From positions 1 to 6,647 of the forward strand of contig JAFECY010000258.1 in assembly GCA_018241865.1 (NCBI GenBank): DNA of 6,647 nucleotides. The letters run 5' to 3'. Position 1 is the stretch's first letter. Every line of letters begins with the position of its first letter. Under the pieces are notes generated by a model. That model was not told the origin of the DNA, made no database searches, and saw only the letters and a program-made list of their open reading frames with translations. The DNA comes from Pseudomonadota bacterium. GTDB taxonomy: Bacteria; Pseudomonadota; Gammaproteobacteria; Burkholderiales; Burkholderiaceae_D. The translations under genes were made by a program, and so were the position numbers. This document shows, one piece after another, positions 1 to 5,759 of this stretch.

Positions 1-243
1 AAGAAAGCCAACATCAATCAGCAACGCATTCTCTGCAAGAGTTGCTGGCATCGATTGAGGGAAATTGATAAGGAGCTGCGTGCATTCGATGATCGTTGGT
101 CAACCGCGAAACAAAGCATAAAGAACGACAGGTCTTCACTTGAGTGTTGGTCGAAACTTTTGGAGGAACGCGATCAATATGTGCCCTATAGAGCTGATGT
201 TGCCAAGAAAGGCATGCTTGCCAAACTGCTGCGCAATACCTAG
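1..243 (+). CDS. 3' end of an unrecognised gene (hypothetical protein, CxxC-containing C-terminus)
   Basis: The frame is open from the first base of the window to a TAG at 241-243, giving the last 80 residues of a protein whose start lies upstream. I do not recognise the family. The visible part has a Cys-Lys-Ser-Cys pair at visible residues 12-15 followed by Trp-His, which could be half of a zinc-binding site. A charged, probably helical stretch follows (REIDKELRAFDDRW), and then a basic end (KKGMLAKLLRNT). No membrane segment is visible. An internal TTG at 55 could be read as a start, but the open frame upstream makes a truncated gene more likely. Base composition is near 45% GC, below the operon to the right, which hints at accessory DNA. 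That it is a real gene is inference from the uninterrupted frame and the protein-like composition. Confidence 0.5.
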   Translation, partial: KKANINQQRILCKSCWHRLREIDKELRAFDDRWSTAKQSIKNDRSSLECWSKLLEERDQYVPYRADVAKKGMLAKLLRNT

Positions 244-252
244 CCTTGTAGG

Positions 253-274
253 GTGGGCAGGTATTTTTGCCCAC
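253..274. repeat. Short inverted repeat, GTGGGCA / TGCCCAC, intergenic
   Basis: A perfect 7-bp inverted repeat (253-259 with 268-274) encloses an 8-base loop rich in T. It begins 9 bases after the stop of the partial gene and is preceded by GTAGG and followed by GC. From memory, intergenic palindromes of the form GTAGGGTGGGCA...TGCCCACGC recur in many proteobacterial genomes, so this may be one copy of a dispersed REP-like element. There is no T-run after the second arm on the + strand, so it is a poor intrinsic terminator. The repeat itself is seen directly; membership in a repeat family is recollection and not tested. Confidence 0.5.
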
Positions 275-342
275 GCAGAAAATTGCAAAGAATTAGCTTG
301 CGCTTGCAGGGGCGGCTGGAGGCGTTTTACGCGTTGAACATC

Positions 343-347
343 AAGGA
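343..347 (+). promoter_or_regulatory. Ribosome binding site of the 86-residue hypothetical gene
   Basis: AAGGA ends 6 bases before the ATG at 354, near-ideal Shine-Dalgarno spacing. It supports the first ATG (354) over the in-frame ATG at 366. Confidence 0.7.
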
Positions 348-353
348 AATAGA

Positions 354-614
354 ATGAGTTTGACCATGGAACGTGTTGGCGACGACCTAAACTCATTCGG
401 CAACTACAAATACCGAATCTTGGAGAATGGTCGTTTGATCGCTCATTATTGGCACGATTACCGTGGTGATGAACATGGTATCGACTTCCTCAATGGCACA
501 AGTGAGCTATGGCCAGTTGGTCGGATGATCGAATTCGTCGAGGGTGGCGGGCCGGAGCCGCTAACGCTATCGGAGAAAGCCGTGGCGTATCTCAATAGTA
601 AGTTAGGAAGATGA
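354..614 (+). CDS. Conserved-type hypothetical small protein, 86 aa
   Basis: This is a complete small gene, ATG at 354 to TGA at 612-614. The protein is soluble-looking, with no signal peptide or membrane segment. It contains an aromatic, charged core (residues 15-35, including NYKYRILENGRL and HYWHDYRGDEHG), then a WPVGRM segment, a Gly-rich turn (GGGPEP) and a short C-terminal helix (LSEKAVAYLNSKL). I recall similar short proteins with an HYWHDYRGDEHG-like core as uncharacterised proteins in several proteobacteria, but I know of no assigned function. The alternating hydrophobic pattern and Gly/Pro turns suggest a compact mostly-beta fold, which is inference. It stands alone on the + strand: 110 bases follow the upstream partial gene, and panB converges from the right. 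GC is about 52% over 421-600, between the upstream gene and the operon. Short genes near repeat-type palindromes can be orphan immunity or cargo genes, but nothing here proves that. Confidence 0.75.
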   Translation: MSLTMERVGDDLNSFGNYKYRILENGRLIAHYWHDYRGDEHGIDFLNGTSELWPVGRMIEFVEGGGPEPLTLSEKAVAYLNSKLGR

Positions 615-628
615 AAACCTGTGTCGGT

Positions 629-655
629 AGGCGTCCAACATGCGGTTGGACGCCT
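629..655. terminator. Perfect hairpin between convergent genes, possible bidirectional terminator
   Basis: An 11-bp perfect stem (AGGCGTCCAAC at 629-639 pairing with 645-655) has a 5-base loop ATGCG. It lies 14 bases after the stop of the + strand hypothetical gene and 41 bases past the stop of panB on the - strand, the expected place for a shared terminator. It lacks a strong U-run on either side: only TT begins the + strand 3' flank, and on the - strand a TTTT comes about 10 bases later. It is therefore a non-canonical terminator candidate or an mRNA 3'-end stabiliser. The stem is seen directly; the role is inferred from position. Confidence 0.5.
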
Positions 656-696
656 TCGCTAAGAGCTGTTCAATCTTAACGTTACTGCATCATTCC

Positions 697-1533
697 TCAG
701 AACGAATTCTCCAGCGCCGGAAACGCCTTGCCCTTCACCGCCTTCACATAAGCCCGCACCGCACCTTCAATACTGTCCGCGCCTTCCATGAAATTGCGCG
801 CCATTCTCAGTTTGCGGCTGCCGACGCCGAGCATGTCGTGCATCACCAGTACCTGACCCGAGCAATCGACCCCGGCGCCGATGCCGATGGTGGGAATGCT
901 CAGCAGGTCGGTGACTTCCTTCGCCAGCGCAGCGGGGATCATTTCCAGCACCAGCAATGATGCGCCGGCGGCTTGCAGCGCCAGCGCGTCGGCCTTGAGC
1001 TTGTCGGCGGCATCGGTGGTCTTGGCTTGCACTCGGTGTCCGCCCAGTTGGTGTACCGATTGCGGCGTCAGGCCGAGGTGGGCGCAGACCGGGATGCCGC
1101 GTTCGACCAGAAAGTGCACCGACTCCGCCAGCCAAGCACCGCCTTCCAGCTTGACCATGTGCGCGCCGGCCTGCATCAGCGTGACGGCATTGTCGAAGCT
1201 GGCGTGCGGGGTGGCGTAGGTGCCGAAGGGCAGGTCGGCGATCAGCAGCGCGGTCTGGTTGCCGCGATTGACGCAGGTGGTGTGGTAGGCCATGTCGATC
1301 AGCGCCACCGGCAGGGTCGAGGGCTGACCTTGGCAGACATTGCCGAGCGAGTCGCCGACCAGCAGGATATCGACGCCGCAGCGGTCCATCAGCGTGGCGA
1401 AGCTGGCTTCGTAGCAAGTCAACATGGCGATTTTTTCGCCGGCGGTACGCATCGCTTGCAGCGCGGGGATGGTGACGGCCTTGCTGCGTGCACCGGATTC
1501 ACTGGTTGGATGGTCTTGCAGATAGCCTGCCAT
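697..1533 (-). CDS. panB: 3-methyl-2-oxobutanoate hydroxymethyltransferase (ketopantoate hydroxymethyltransferase)
   Basis: PanB adds a hydroxymethyl group from 5,10-methylene-tetrahydrofolate to 2-oxoisovalerate, making ketopantoate, the first committed step to pantothenate and coenzyme A, in the cytoplasm. The 278-residue protein matches the family along its whole length. Recognisable segments are [52 protein letters not shown] and IGIGAG. Against remembered E. coli PanB, the metal ligands Asp45, Asp84 and Glu114 and the catalytic Glu181 become Asp61, Asp100, Glu130 and Glu197, all shifted by exactly 16. The shift reflects an N-terminal extension of about 16 residues. The ATG at 1533 is preceded by GGAG about 8 bases upstream, lying inside the last codons of the kinase gene; the gap to that gene is 2 bases. 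It is the last gene of the operon. No panC is adjacent, although panB and panC are paired in many bacteria. Confidence 0.97.
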   Translation of the reverse strand: MAGYLQDHPTSESGARSKAVTIPALQAMRTAGEKIAMLTCYEASFATLMDRCGVDILLVGDSLGNVCQGQPSTLPVALIDMAYHTTCVNRGNQTALLIADLPFGTYATPHASFDNAVTLMQAGAHMVKLEGGAWLAESVHFLVERGIPVCAHLGLTPQSVHQLGGHRVQAKTTDAADKLKADALALQAAGASLLVLEMIPAALAKEVTDLLSIPTIGIGAGVDCSGQVLVMHDMLGVGSRKLRMARNFMEGADSIEGAVRAYVKAVKGKAFPALENSF

Positions 1534-1535
1534 GT

Positions 1536-2171
1536 TTACTCTCCGAGGTTGAAGAATTCGCGTTTGCCGCGCATGTTCTGGATGCGTGTGATGAGGAGAT
1601 TGAAATCTTCGTCGCGCTCGATCGGATTCAAGTGTTCGGTGTTGACGATCAGCAGCGGCGTGGTTTCGTAATGGTAAAAGAAGCGGCTGTAACTTTCACA
1701 GAGCCGGTACAGGTAGGTTTCCGACATGCCGGCTTCCATCGCGATGCCGCGCTTCTTGCCGCGATCGACCAGGGTTTCCGGTTGCGCTTGCAGATAGATC
1801 ACCAAATCTGGCGTCGCCGCTTGCGGGCGCAGATGCTCGTAGAGTTGGCGATATAGATTCAGTTCGTCGTCATCCAGCGTCAGGCGGGCGAAGATCGGAT
1901 CTTTGTCGAGCAGGAAGTCGGAGACGACGGGTGAACCGAACAAATCGTTCTGCGTCAGGTCGCGCAACTGGTTCAGGCGCTGGAACAGGAAAAACAGTTG
2001 CGTCGGCAGTGCATAGCGGGTGGCGTCGCGGTAAAACTTTTCCAGAAAGGGATTGTCCTGCGGCAGCTCCAGCAGAGTTTGCGCGTTCCAGTGCGCGGCC
2101 AGCTTGCGCGTCAGCGAGGTTTTGCCGACGCCGATCGGTCCTTCGACCACAATGTAGTTCAGATCATTCAT
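1536..2171 (-). CDS. Deoxynucleoside kinase (dNK / deoxyguanosine-deoxyadenosine kinase family)
   Basis: This enzyme phosphorylates deoxynucleosides at the 5' position using ATP or GTP, salvaging precursors for dNTPs. The 211-residue product starts [19 protein letters not shown], with the P-loop GPIGVGKTS at 11-19. A Glu near residue 36 ([17 protein letters not shown]) and Gln58 ([10 protein letters not shown]) fit the substrate-pocket positions of the family. A lid-type basic segment DRGKKRG lies at 136-142. Where animal dNKs carry an (E/D)RS motif, this protein has [12 protein letters not shown] (84-95), a variant I associate with the bacterial branch. Substrate preference cannot be read from sequence. 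The start at 2171 is chosen because its ATG overlaps the TGA of the upstream DUF486 gene in an ATGA joint and begins just before the P-loop strand. The in-frame start at 2207 would add 12 atypical residues. No clear Shine-Dalgarno precedes it, so coupling to the upstream gene is likely. panB follows after 2 bases. Confidence 0.92.
   Translation of the reverse strand: MNDLNYIVVEGPIGVGKTSLTRKLAAHWNAQTLLELPQDNPFLEKFYRDATRYALPTQLFFLFQRLNQLRDLTQNDLFGSPVVSDFLLDKDPIFARLTLDDDELNLYRQLYEHLRPQAATPDLVIYLQAQPETLVDRGKKRGIAMEAGMSETYLYRLCESYSRFFYHYETTPLLIVNTEHLNPIERDEDFNLLITRIQNMRGKREFFNLGE
1541..1546 (-). promoter_or_regulatory. panB ribosome binding site embedded in the end of the kinase gene
   Basis: Reading the - strand, GGAG occurs about 8 bases before the panB ATG, inside the last Leu-Gly-Glu codons of the deoxynucleoside kinase gene. 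It decides the panB start at 1533 and ties panB translation physically to the end of the kinase gene. Confidence 0.65.
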
Positions 2172-2515
2172 GTACGGAAAATGAAATAGACCGCGCCGAC
2201 CAGACACAGGCCGGCCCAGACGTAATCGAGCTTGAAGGGCTGGCTCATGTAGATCATGGCGAACGGTACGAACACGGTCAGTGTAATCGCTTCCTGCAAA
2301 ATCTTCAGTTGCGCCAAACTCATTTGCGTGTAGCCGATGCGGTTGGCCGGCACTTGCAGCAGGTATTCAAACAAGGCAATCGACCAGCTCACCAGCGCGG
2401 CGATCCACCACGCTTTGCTCGACATATTTTTCAAGTGACCATACCAAGCGAAGGTCATGAACACATTGGACAGGGTCAGCAAGCCGACAGTCTGGGCTAT
2501 CACAGGGATTTGCAT
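2168..2515 (-). CDS. DMT-family / DUF486 small integral membrane protein
   Basis: This 115-residue protein has four predicted membrane helices, at about 5-24, 35-54, 70-90 and 97-113. It carries the FEYLLQVPANRIGY and QLKILQE segments that I recognise as typical of the DUF486 (PF04342) group, related to half-size drug/metabolite transporters. Proteins of this size would be expected to act as dimers in the inner membrane. No substrate is known to me, so none is assigned. GAGG lies 6 bases before the ATG at 2515, a good ribosome binding site, within the 15-base gap after folK. The 3' end overlaps the kinase start by 4 bases (ATGA). Its place between folK and the kinase is notable because those two cytosolic enzymes are often direct neighbours. 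The family call is from recognised motifs; function remains open. Confidence 0.88.
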   Translation of the reverse strand: MQIPVIAQTVGLLTLSNVFMTFAWYGHLKNMSSKAWWIAALVSWSIALFEYLLQVPANRIGYTQMSLAQLKILQEAITLTVFVPFAMIYMSQPFKLDYVWAGLCLVGAVYFIFRT

Positions 2516-2521
2516 GGACAG

Positions 2522-2525
2522 CCTC
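2522..2525 (-). promoter_or_regulatory. Ribosome binding site of the DUF486 gene
   Basis: GAGG on the - strand lies 6 bases before the ATG at 2515, in the 15-base gap after folK. It is one of the few clear Shine-Dalgarno sites inside the operon, so this small membrane protein may be translated independently of folK. Confidence 0.6.
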
Positions 2526-2530
2526 GGGAT

Positions 2531-3007
2531 TCAGATTTTCTGGATGGCTTGGCCGGCGACCGCCGGCGCGAACTGGTGCGCCGCGCCCTTGCCGGGAATG
2601 CTGATGAAGGGATCGATCTGCAGCAGCGGGATCAGCACGAAGGCGCGCGCGGTCATGCGCGGATGCGGCACCGTCAGGGTGGCGGTATTGATTTTCTGCT
2701 CGCCGTACAGCAGCAGGTCGAGATCGAGCGTGCGCGGCGCATTGGGGTAGGGGCGTTCGCGCCCGGCCATTTCTTCCAGCGACTGCAATTGTTCCAGCAA
2801 AGCTGGCGCGGATAGACCCGTTTCCACGCGCGCCACGGCGTTGATGAAATCGTCGCCGCTGGCGTCGATGGGCGCAGTGCGGAACAGGCTCGATTGCGCG
2901 CTGAGTTGCGTCTGCGGCAATTGCCCGAGGCGCGCCAGCGCGGCTTCTATCGTGGCGCGGGCGTCGCCGAGATTGGCGCCGATGCCGATGTAGGCAAGGA
3001 CGCTCAT
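2531..3007 (-). CDS. folK: 2-amino-4-hydroxy-6-hydroxymethyldihydropteridine diphosphokinase (HPPK)
   Basis: FolK transfers pyrophosphate from ATP to 6-hydroxymethyl-7,8-dihydropterin, the step before dihydropteroate synthase in folate synthesis. The product is 158 residues, the usual length of the single-domain bacterial enzyme. It begins MSVLAYIGIGANLGD and carries the HPPK signature APRTLDLDLLLYG; the two Mg-binding aspartates fall at 95 and 97, the same numbers as remembered for E. coli HPPK. The later VPHPRMTARAFVLIPLLQI segment (113-131) is also family-typical. The ATG at 3007 overlaps the pcnB stop by 4 bases (ATGA), and the next upstream sequence in this frame is an Arg/Pro-rich shadow of pcnB, so the start is secure. 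A purine-rich GAGGG lies about 12 bases upstream, too far to be a strong site, so coupling to pcnB is likely. Its product feeds the folate pool whose methylene form PanB, encoded downstream, consumes. Confidence 0.97.
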   Translation of the reverse strand: MSVLAYIGIGANLGDARATIEAALARLGQLPQTQLSAQSSLFRTAPIDASGDDFINAVARVETGLSAPALLEQLQSLEEMAGRERPYPNAPRTLDLDLLLYGEQKINTATLTVPHPRMTARAFVLIPLLQIDPFISIPGKGAAHQFAPAVAGQAIQKI

Positions 3008-4383
3008 TCGCCGCTGCCGCCCTCGGCCGGCGCGGCGGATTTGTTGCGGCTGCGGCCGCCGCGCCGGCGGCGTTTCTTCGGTGCGCCGCCATCGCTTTCG
3101 CCCTTCGGTTTTTGCGCCAGCAAGGCTTCGCGGCCGGGGCCGTCGGCTGCCATGAAATCGGTCCACCACTCGCCCAGCTCGGCATCGAGTTCGCCGGAAG
3201 CGCAGCGCAGCAGCAGGAAGTCGTAGCCGGCGCGCAGGCGCGGATGCTCCAACAGCTTGTAGGGCGACTTGCCGGTGCGGCGCTCGAAGCGCGGCTGCAT
3301 GGCCCAGATGTCGCGCATGTCGGAGGTGATCTTGCGCTGCAGGGCGAGTTTCTCGGCTTGGGTTTCCAGCACGTCGTCAGCCGCCAAATGCAATGCGGGA
3401 ATCGGATATTCGCCGGCGAGCTTGTAGGCATGCCATTTTTCCAGTACTTGGTGCCACAGCAGCGCAGCGAACAGGAAGCCGGGCGACACCGGTTTGCCTT
3501 GCTTGATGCGGTCATCGGTATTGGTCAGCGCTAAGCGCACGAATTTTTCGCCGAGCGGCTGTTCCAGCACCACGTCGAGCAGCGGCAGCAAGCCGTGATG
3601 CAAGCCTTCCTTGCGCAATTGCTGCAGGCAGGCCAGCGCGTGGCCGGACAGCAGCAGCTTGAGCATTTCATCGAACACGCGCGCCGCCGGCACGTTGTTG
3701 ATGAGCGGCGCCATCACCGCGATCGGTGCGCTGGTGGTCGGGTCGATCGTGAACTTGAGCTTGGCGGCGAAGCGCACCACGCGCAACAGGCGCACCGGGT
3801 CTTCGCGGAAACGCGCTTCCGGTACGCCGATGATGCGCAGGGTTTTCTTGCGGATGTCGTCCATGCCGCCGTGGTAATCGAGCACGGTTTGCGTCGCCGG
3901 ATCGTAGTACATGGCGTTGATAGTGAAGTCGCGCCGCACGGCGTCTTCGTGCTGTTCGCCGAAGGTGTTGTCGCGCAACACGCGGCCGTGTTCATCCTTG
4001 GGTGCGGCTTCGGACGATGCGCCGCGGAAGGTGGTGACTTCGATCAGCTCTTGCCCGAACATCACGTGCACGATCTGGAAGCGCTTGCCGATGATGAAAG
4101 CGCGGCGGAACAATTTTTTGACTTGTTCTGGCGTGGCGTTGGTGGCGACGTCGAAATCCTTGGGCTTCACGCCGAGCAAGAGATCGCGCACCGCGCCGCC
4201 GACCAAGAAAGCCTTGTAGCCGGCTTCTTGCAGAGTTTGCGTCACCCGCACCGCGTTGGGCGATACCAGTTTGGGATCGATGCCGTGCTGTTTGGCTGGC
4301 AGCACCACGGGCTGCTTATCTTGGGACGATGTCCCCGCACGCTTCTTGACGCCCAGAATGCGCTTGATGAATTTTTTAATCAT
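3004..4383 (-). CDS. pcnB: Poly(A) polymerase I
   Basis: PcnB adds 3' poly(A) tails to RNAs, promoting their decay. In E. coli it sets the copy number of ColE1-type plasmids through the antisense RNA. The 459-residue protein shows the class II nucleotidyltransferase head: GGAVRDLLLG at 62-71, catalytic KDFDVATNATPEQV with Asp76 and Asp78, then RRDFTINAMYY at 150-160 and EDPVRLLRVVRFA at 194-206. An all-helical neck/body follows, then a strongly basic tail (PKKRRRRGGRSRNK, 436-449) that probably helps bind RNA. PcnB differs from CCA-adding enzymes mainly in this longer body and basic tail, so poly(A) polymerase is preferred over CCA transferase. The N-terminus MIKKFIKRILGVKKR is also basic. 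The ATG at 4383 lies inside the end of the upstream HAD gene (8-base overlap) and has no visible Shine-Dalgarno. That suggests translation by re-initiation and low output, but this is inference. folK overlaps its stop by 4 bases. Confidence 0.96.
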   Translation of the reverse strand: MIKKFIKRILGVKKRAGTSSQDKQPVVLPAKQHGIDPKLVSPNAVRVTQTLQEAGYKAFLVGGAVRDLLLGVKPKDFDVATNATPEQVKKLFRRAFIIGKRFQIVHVMFGQELIEVTTFRGASSEAAPKDEHGRVLRDNTFGEQHEDAVRRDFTINAMYYDPATQTVLDYHGGMDDIRKKTLRIIGVPEARFREDPVRLLRVVRFAAKLKFTIDPTTSAPIAVMAPLINNVPAARVFDEMLKLLLSGHALACLQQLRKEGLHHGLLPLLDVVLEQPLGEKFVRLALTNTDDRIKQGKPVSPGFLFAALLWHQVLEKWHAYKLAGEYPIPALHLAADDVLETQAEKLALQRKITSDMRDIWAMQPRFERRTGKSPYKLLEHPRLRAGYDFLLLRCASGELDAELGEWWTDFMAADGPGREALLAQKPKGESDGGAPKKRRRRGGRSRNKSAAPAEGGSGE

Positions 4384-5047
4384 TGAACAATTTTAATACA
4401 GGCCAGCCTTGCGCTTGCGCATGGGCGAGCAGTTTGGCGTTCGGGTTGGTGGCGATGGGGTTGGTCACGAGGGAGAGCAGGGGAATATCGTTTTGCGAAT
4501 CGCTGTAGAAATAACTGCGCTCGAAATCGCCCAGCGATTTGCCAAGACCGGCCAGCCAAGCATGGGCATTGACCACCTTGCCGGAGCCGTAGGGCGGCGT
4601 GCCGAGCAGCTTGCCGGTGATGTCGCCATTGGCGGCTACTTCCGGCTCGGCGGCGATCAAGTGTTCGACGCCGAAGGCTTGCGCGATCGGCCCGGTGATG
4701 AAGCGGTTGGTGGCGGTGATGATTGCCACCAGATCGCCGGCATCTTGATGTTGTTTCACTAGCGCGCGCGCGGCAGGTTGGATGGCGGGCGTGATGGCTT
4801 CGGCCATGAATTGCCGGTGCCAAGCATCGAGCTGCGTGCGCGGGAATTGCGCCAGCGTGCCGAAAGCAAATTCGAGATAAGCCACCGGATCGAGCGTGCC
4901 GGCTTGGTACTGCTGGTAGAACACGTCGTTGCGCCGCTCCAATTCGGCGGCATCGACTGCGCCGGTGCGAGATAAAAACTGACCCCATTCGTAATCGGAA
5001 TCGAGCGGCAGCAGGGTGTGGTCGAGGTCGAATAGAGCAAGGTTCAT
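4376..5047 (-). CDS. HAD superfamily subfamily IB phosphatase
   Basis: This is a haloacid-dehalogenase-type phosphatase of 223 residues. All four HAD motifs are visible: motif I FDLDHTLL with Asp7 (nucleophile) and Asp9 (acid/base), motif II IITATN with Thr111, a motif III Lys at about 157 (GSGKV), and motif IV YSDSQNDIPLL with Asp183 and Asp187. The cap is the helical insert between motifs I and II (about 15-90), as in the SerB-like IB group. Relatives include phosphoserine phosphatase, histidinol-phosphatase-type enzymes and CicA-like proteins; the sequence does not decide the substrate. No signal peptide is present, so it should be cytoplasmic. It starts 27 bases after hda with no clear Shine-Dalgarno, and its TAA lies 8 bases inside pcnB. 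I recall a HAD-IB gene next to pcnB or hda in other betaproteobacteria, which suggests a conserved neighbourhood rather than recent insertion. Confidence 0.92.
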   Translation of the reverse strand: MNLALFDLDHTLLPLDSDYEWGQFLSRTGAVDAAELERRNDVFYQQYQAGTLDPVAYLEFAFGTLAQFPRTQLDAWHRQFMAEAITPAIQPAARALVKQHQDAGDLVAIITATNRFITGPIAQAFGVEHLIAAEPEVAANGDITGKLLGTPPYGSGKVVNAHAWLAGLGKSLGDFERSYFYSDSQNDIPLLSLVTNPIATNPNAKLLAHAQAQGWPVLKLFND

Positions 5048-5074
5048 TGTGATGGATATCGTTGCGTTGCAGAT

Positions 5075-5752
5075 TCAGAGTGGTGCATCGTCTTGCTGCA
5101 GCAATTCTTTTAGTAGCGGCAGAGTGATCGGTCGTTTGGTTTCGAGAGAATAGCGGTCGAGCGCGTCGAGCATAGCCGATAGTGAAGGCATGTCGCGTCG
5201 GAAGTGCGTCATCAAGTAAGGCAGCACGCCAGCCGACAGCGCCAGTCCGCGCGCCTCGGCCGACTGCTGCAGGGCGGCGATTTTTTCTTCGTCGCTCAAA
5301 CCGTGCAATTGATAAATCAAACCCCAGCCGAGTCGGGTGCGTAAATCTTCGCGCAACGCCAGTCCCGCCGGTGCCTGCGCGCCGGTGGCGATCAGCACGC
5401 CGCCGTTGTCGCGCACTTGGTTGAACAGGGCGAAGGCGGCGATCTGTGCCTCTGGTGTGAGTCGGTCGCAATCGTCGAGCAGATAAAGCTGGATGCCGGG
5501 CGTGTAATCGACATCGCTGACATCCTTGCCATGTAGCAGACGCGCATCGCTACTGGCGGCCAGCGCCCGCAACAGATGGCTTTTACCGGCGCCGCGCTCA
5601 CCCCAGATGTAGAGAAAACGTTCGTTGAGATGATGCACGGCGCGCTGCGCCACGCGCGCCAGCAACGCCAGTAATTCGGCATTGCGGCCGGTGACGAATC
5701 CGGCCAAGGTCGGCGGCTTGTGCGCGTTCAAATCCAGCAGCAACTGTTTCAT
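5075..5752 (-). CDS. hda: DnaA regulatory inactivator Hda
   Basis: Hda is a DnaA-like AAA+ protein that binds the DNA-loaded sliding clamp and stimulates ATP hydrolysis by DnaA, preventing re-initiation of replication. The 225-residue product begins MKQLLLDL. The QLLLDL at 3-8 fits the clamp-binding hexapeptide pattern seen in E. coli Hda (QLSLPL). Then come Walker A GERGAGKS (51-58), Walker B LYLLDDCDRL with Asp93 and Asp94, a sensor-1 strand VLIATG, and box VII LREDLRTRLGWGLIYQL, where Arg140 fits the arginine finger. A sensor-2-like FRRDMPSL lies at about 184-191. There is no DNA-binding domain IV, which separates it from DnaA. The start at 5752 is chosen because the frame upstream is a Cys/Pro/Ser-rich shadow of the permease gene, and because this Met leads directly into the clamp motif. 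It lies 7 bases after the permease stop, with a weak AAGAA upstream. Confidence 0.95.
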   Translation of the reverse strand: MKQLLLDLNAHKPPTLAGFVTGRNAELLALLARVAQRAVHHLNERFLYIWGERGAGKSHLLRALAASSDARLLHGKDVSDVDYTPGIQLYLLDDCDRLTPEAQIAAFALFNQVRDNGGVLIATGAQAPAGLALREDLRTRLGWGLIYQLHGLSDEEKIAALQQSAEARGLALSAGVLPYLMTHFRRDMPSLSAMLDALDRYSLETKRPITLPLLKELLQQDDAPL

Positions 5753-5759
5753 GCGTTCT

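Noticed and set aside
275..353. Sigma-70 promoter for the 86-residue hypothetical gene
   Set aside because: TTGCAA occurs at 283-288, but no acceptable -10 lies about 17 bases further on, so I do not annotate a promoter.
973..1671. A 232-residue + strand open frame antisense to panB
   Set aside because: Gly/Arg/Val-rich shadow; panB on the other strand has all of its metal and catalytic residues.
2172..2207. N-terminal 12-residue extension of the deoxynucleoside kinase from an earlier in-frame start
   Set aside because: It would overlap DUF486 further and adds an atypical leader; the ATGA joint and the P-loop strand directly after Met favour the start at 2171.
1931..2815. A 294-residue + strand open frame antisense to the kinase, DUF486 and folK
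   Set aside because: Crosses three real genes, shows no family motif, and is expected from stop-poor antisense frames in GC-rich DNA.
3008..3169. 54-residue N-terminal extension of FolK
   Set aside because: Arg/Pro-rich shadow of the pcnB tail; HPPK enzymes begin just before the YIGIGANLGD segment and the shorter form has the usual length.
2367..3515. A 382-residue open frame on the - strand spanning the ends of pcnB, all of folK and part of the DUF486 gene
   Set aside because: It is out of frame with three well-recognised genes, is Arg/Ala/Pro/Ser-rich with no motif, and its length is explained by GC-rich codon bias.
3595..4386. A 263-residue + strand open frame antisense to pcnB
   Set aside because: His/Gln/Val-rich, no recognisable domain, and the opposite strand encodes a complete poly(A) polymerase.
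4380..5471. A 363-residue open frame on the - strand across the HAD gene and the end of hda
   Set aside because: Low-complexity Arg/His/Ala-rich translation overlapping two genes with intact catalytic motifs; a frame shadow.
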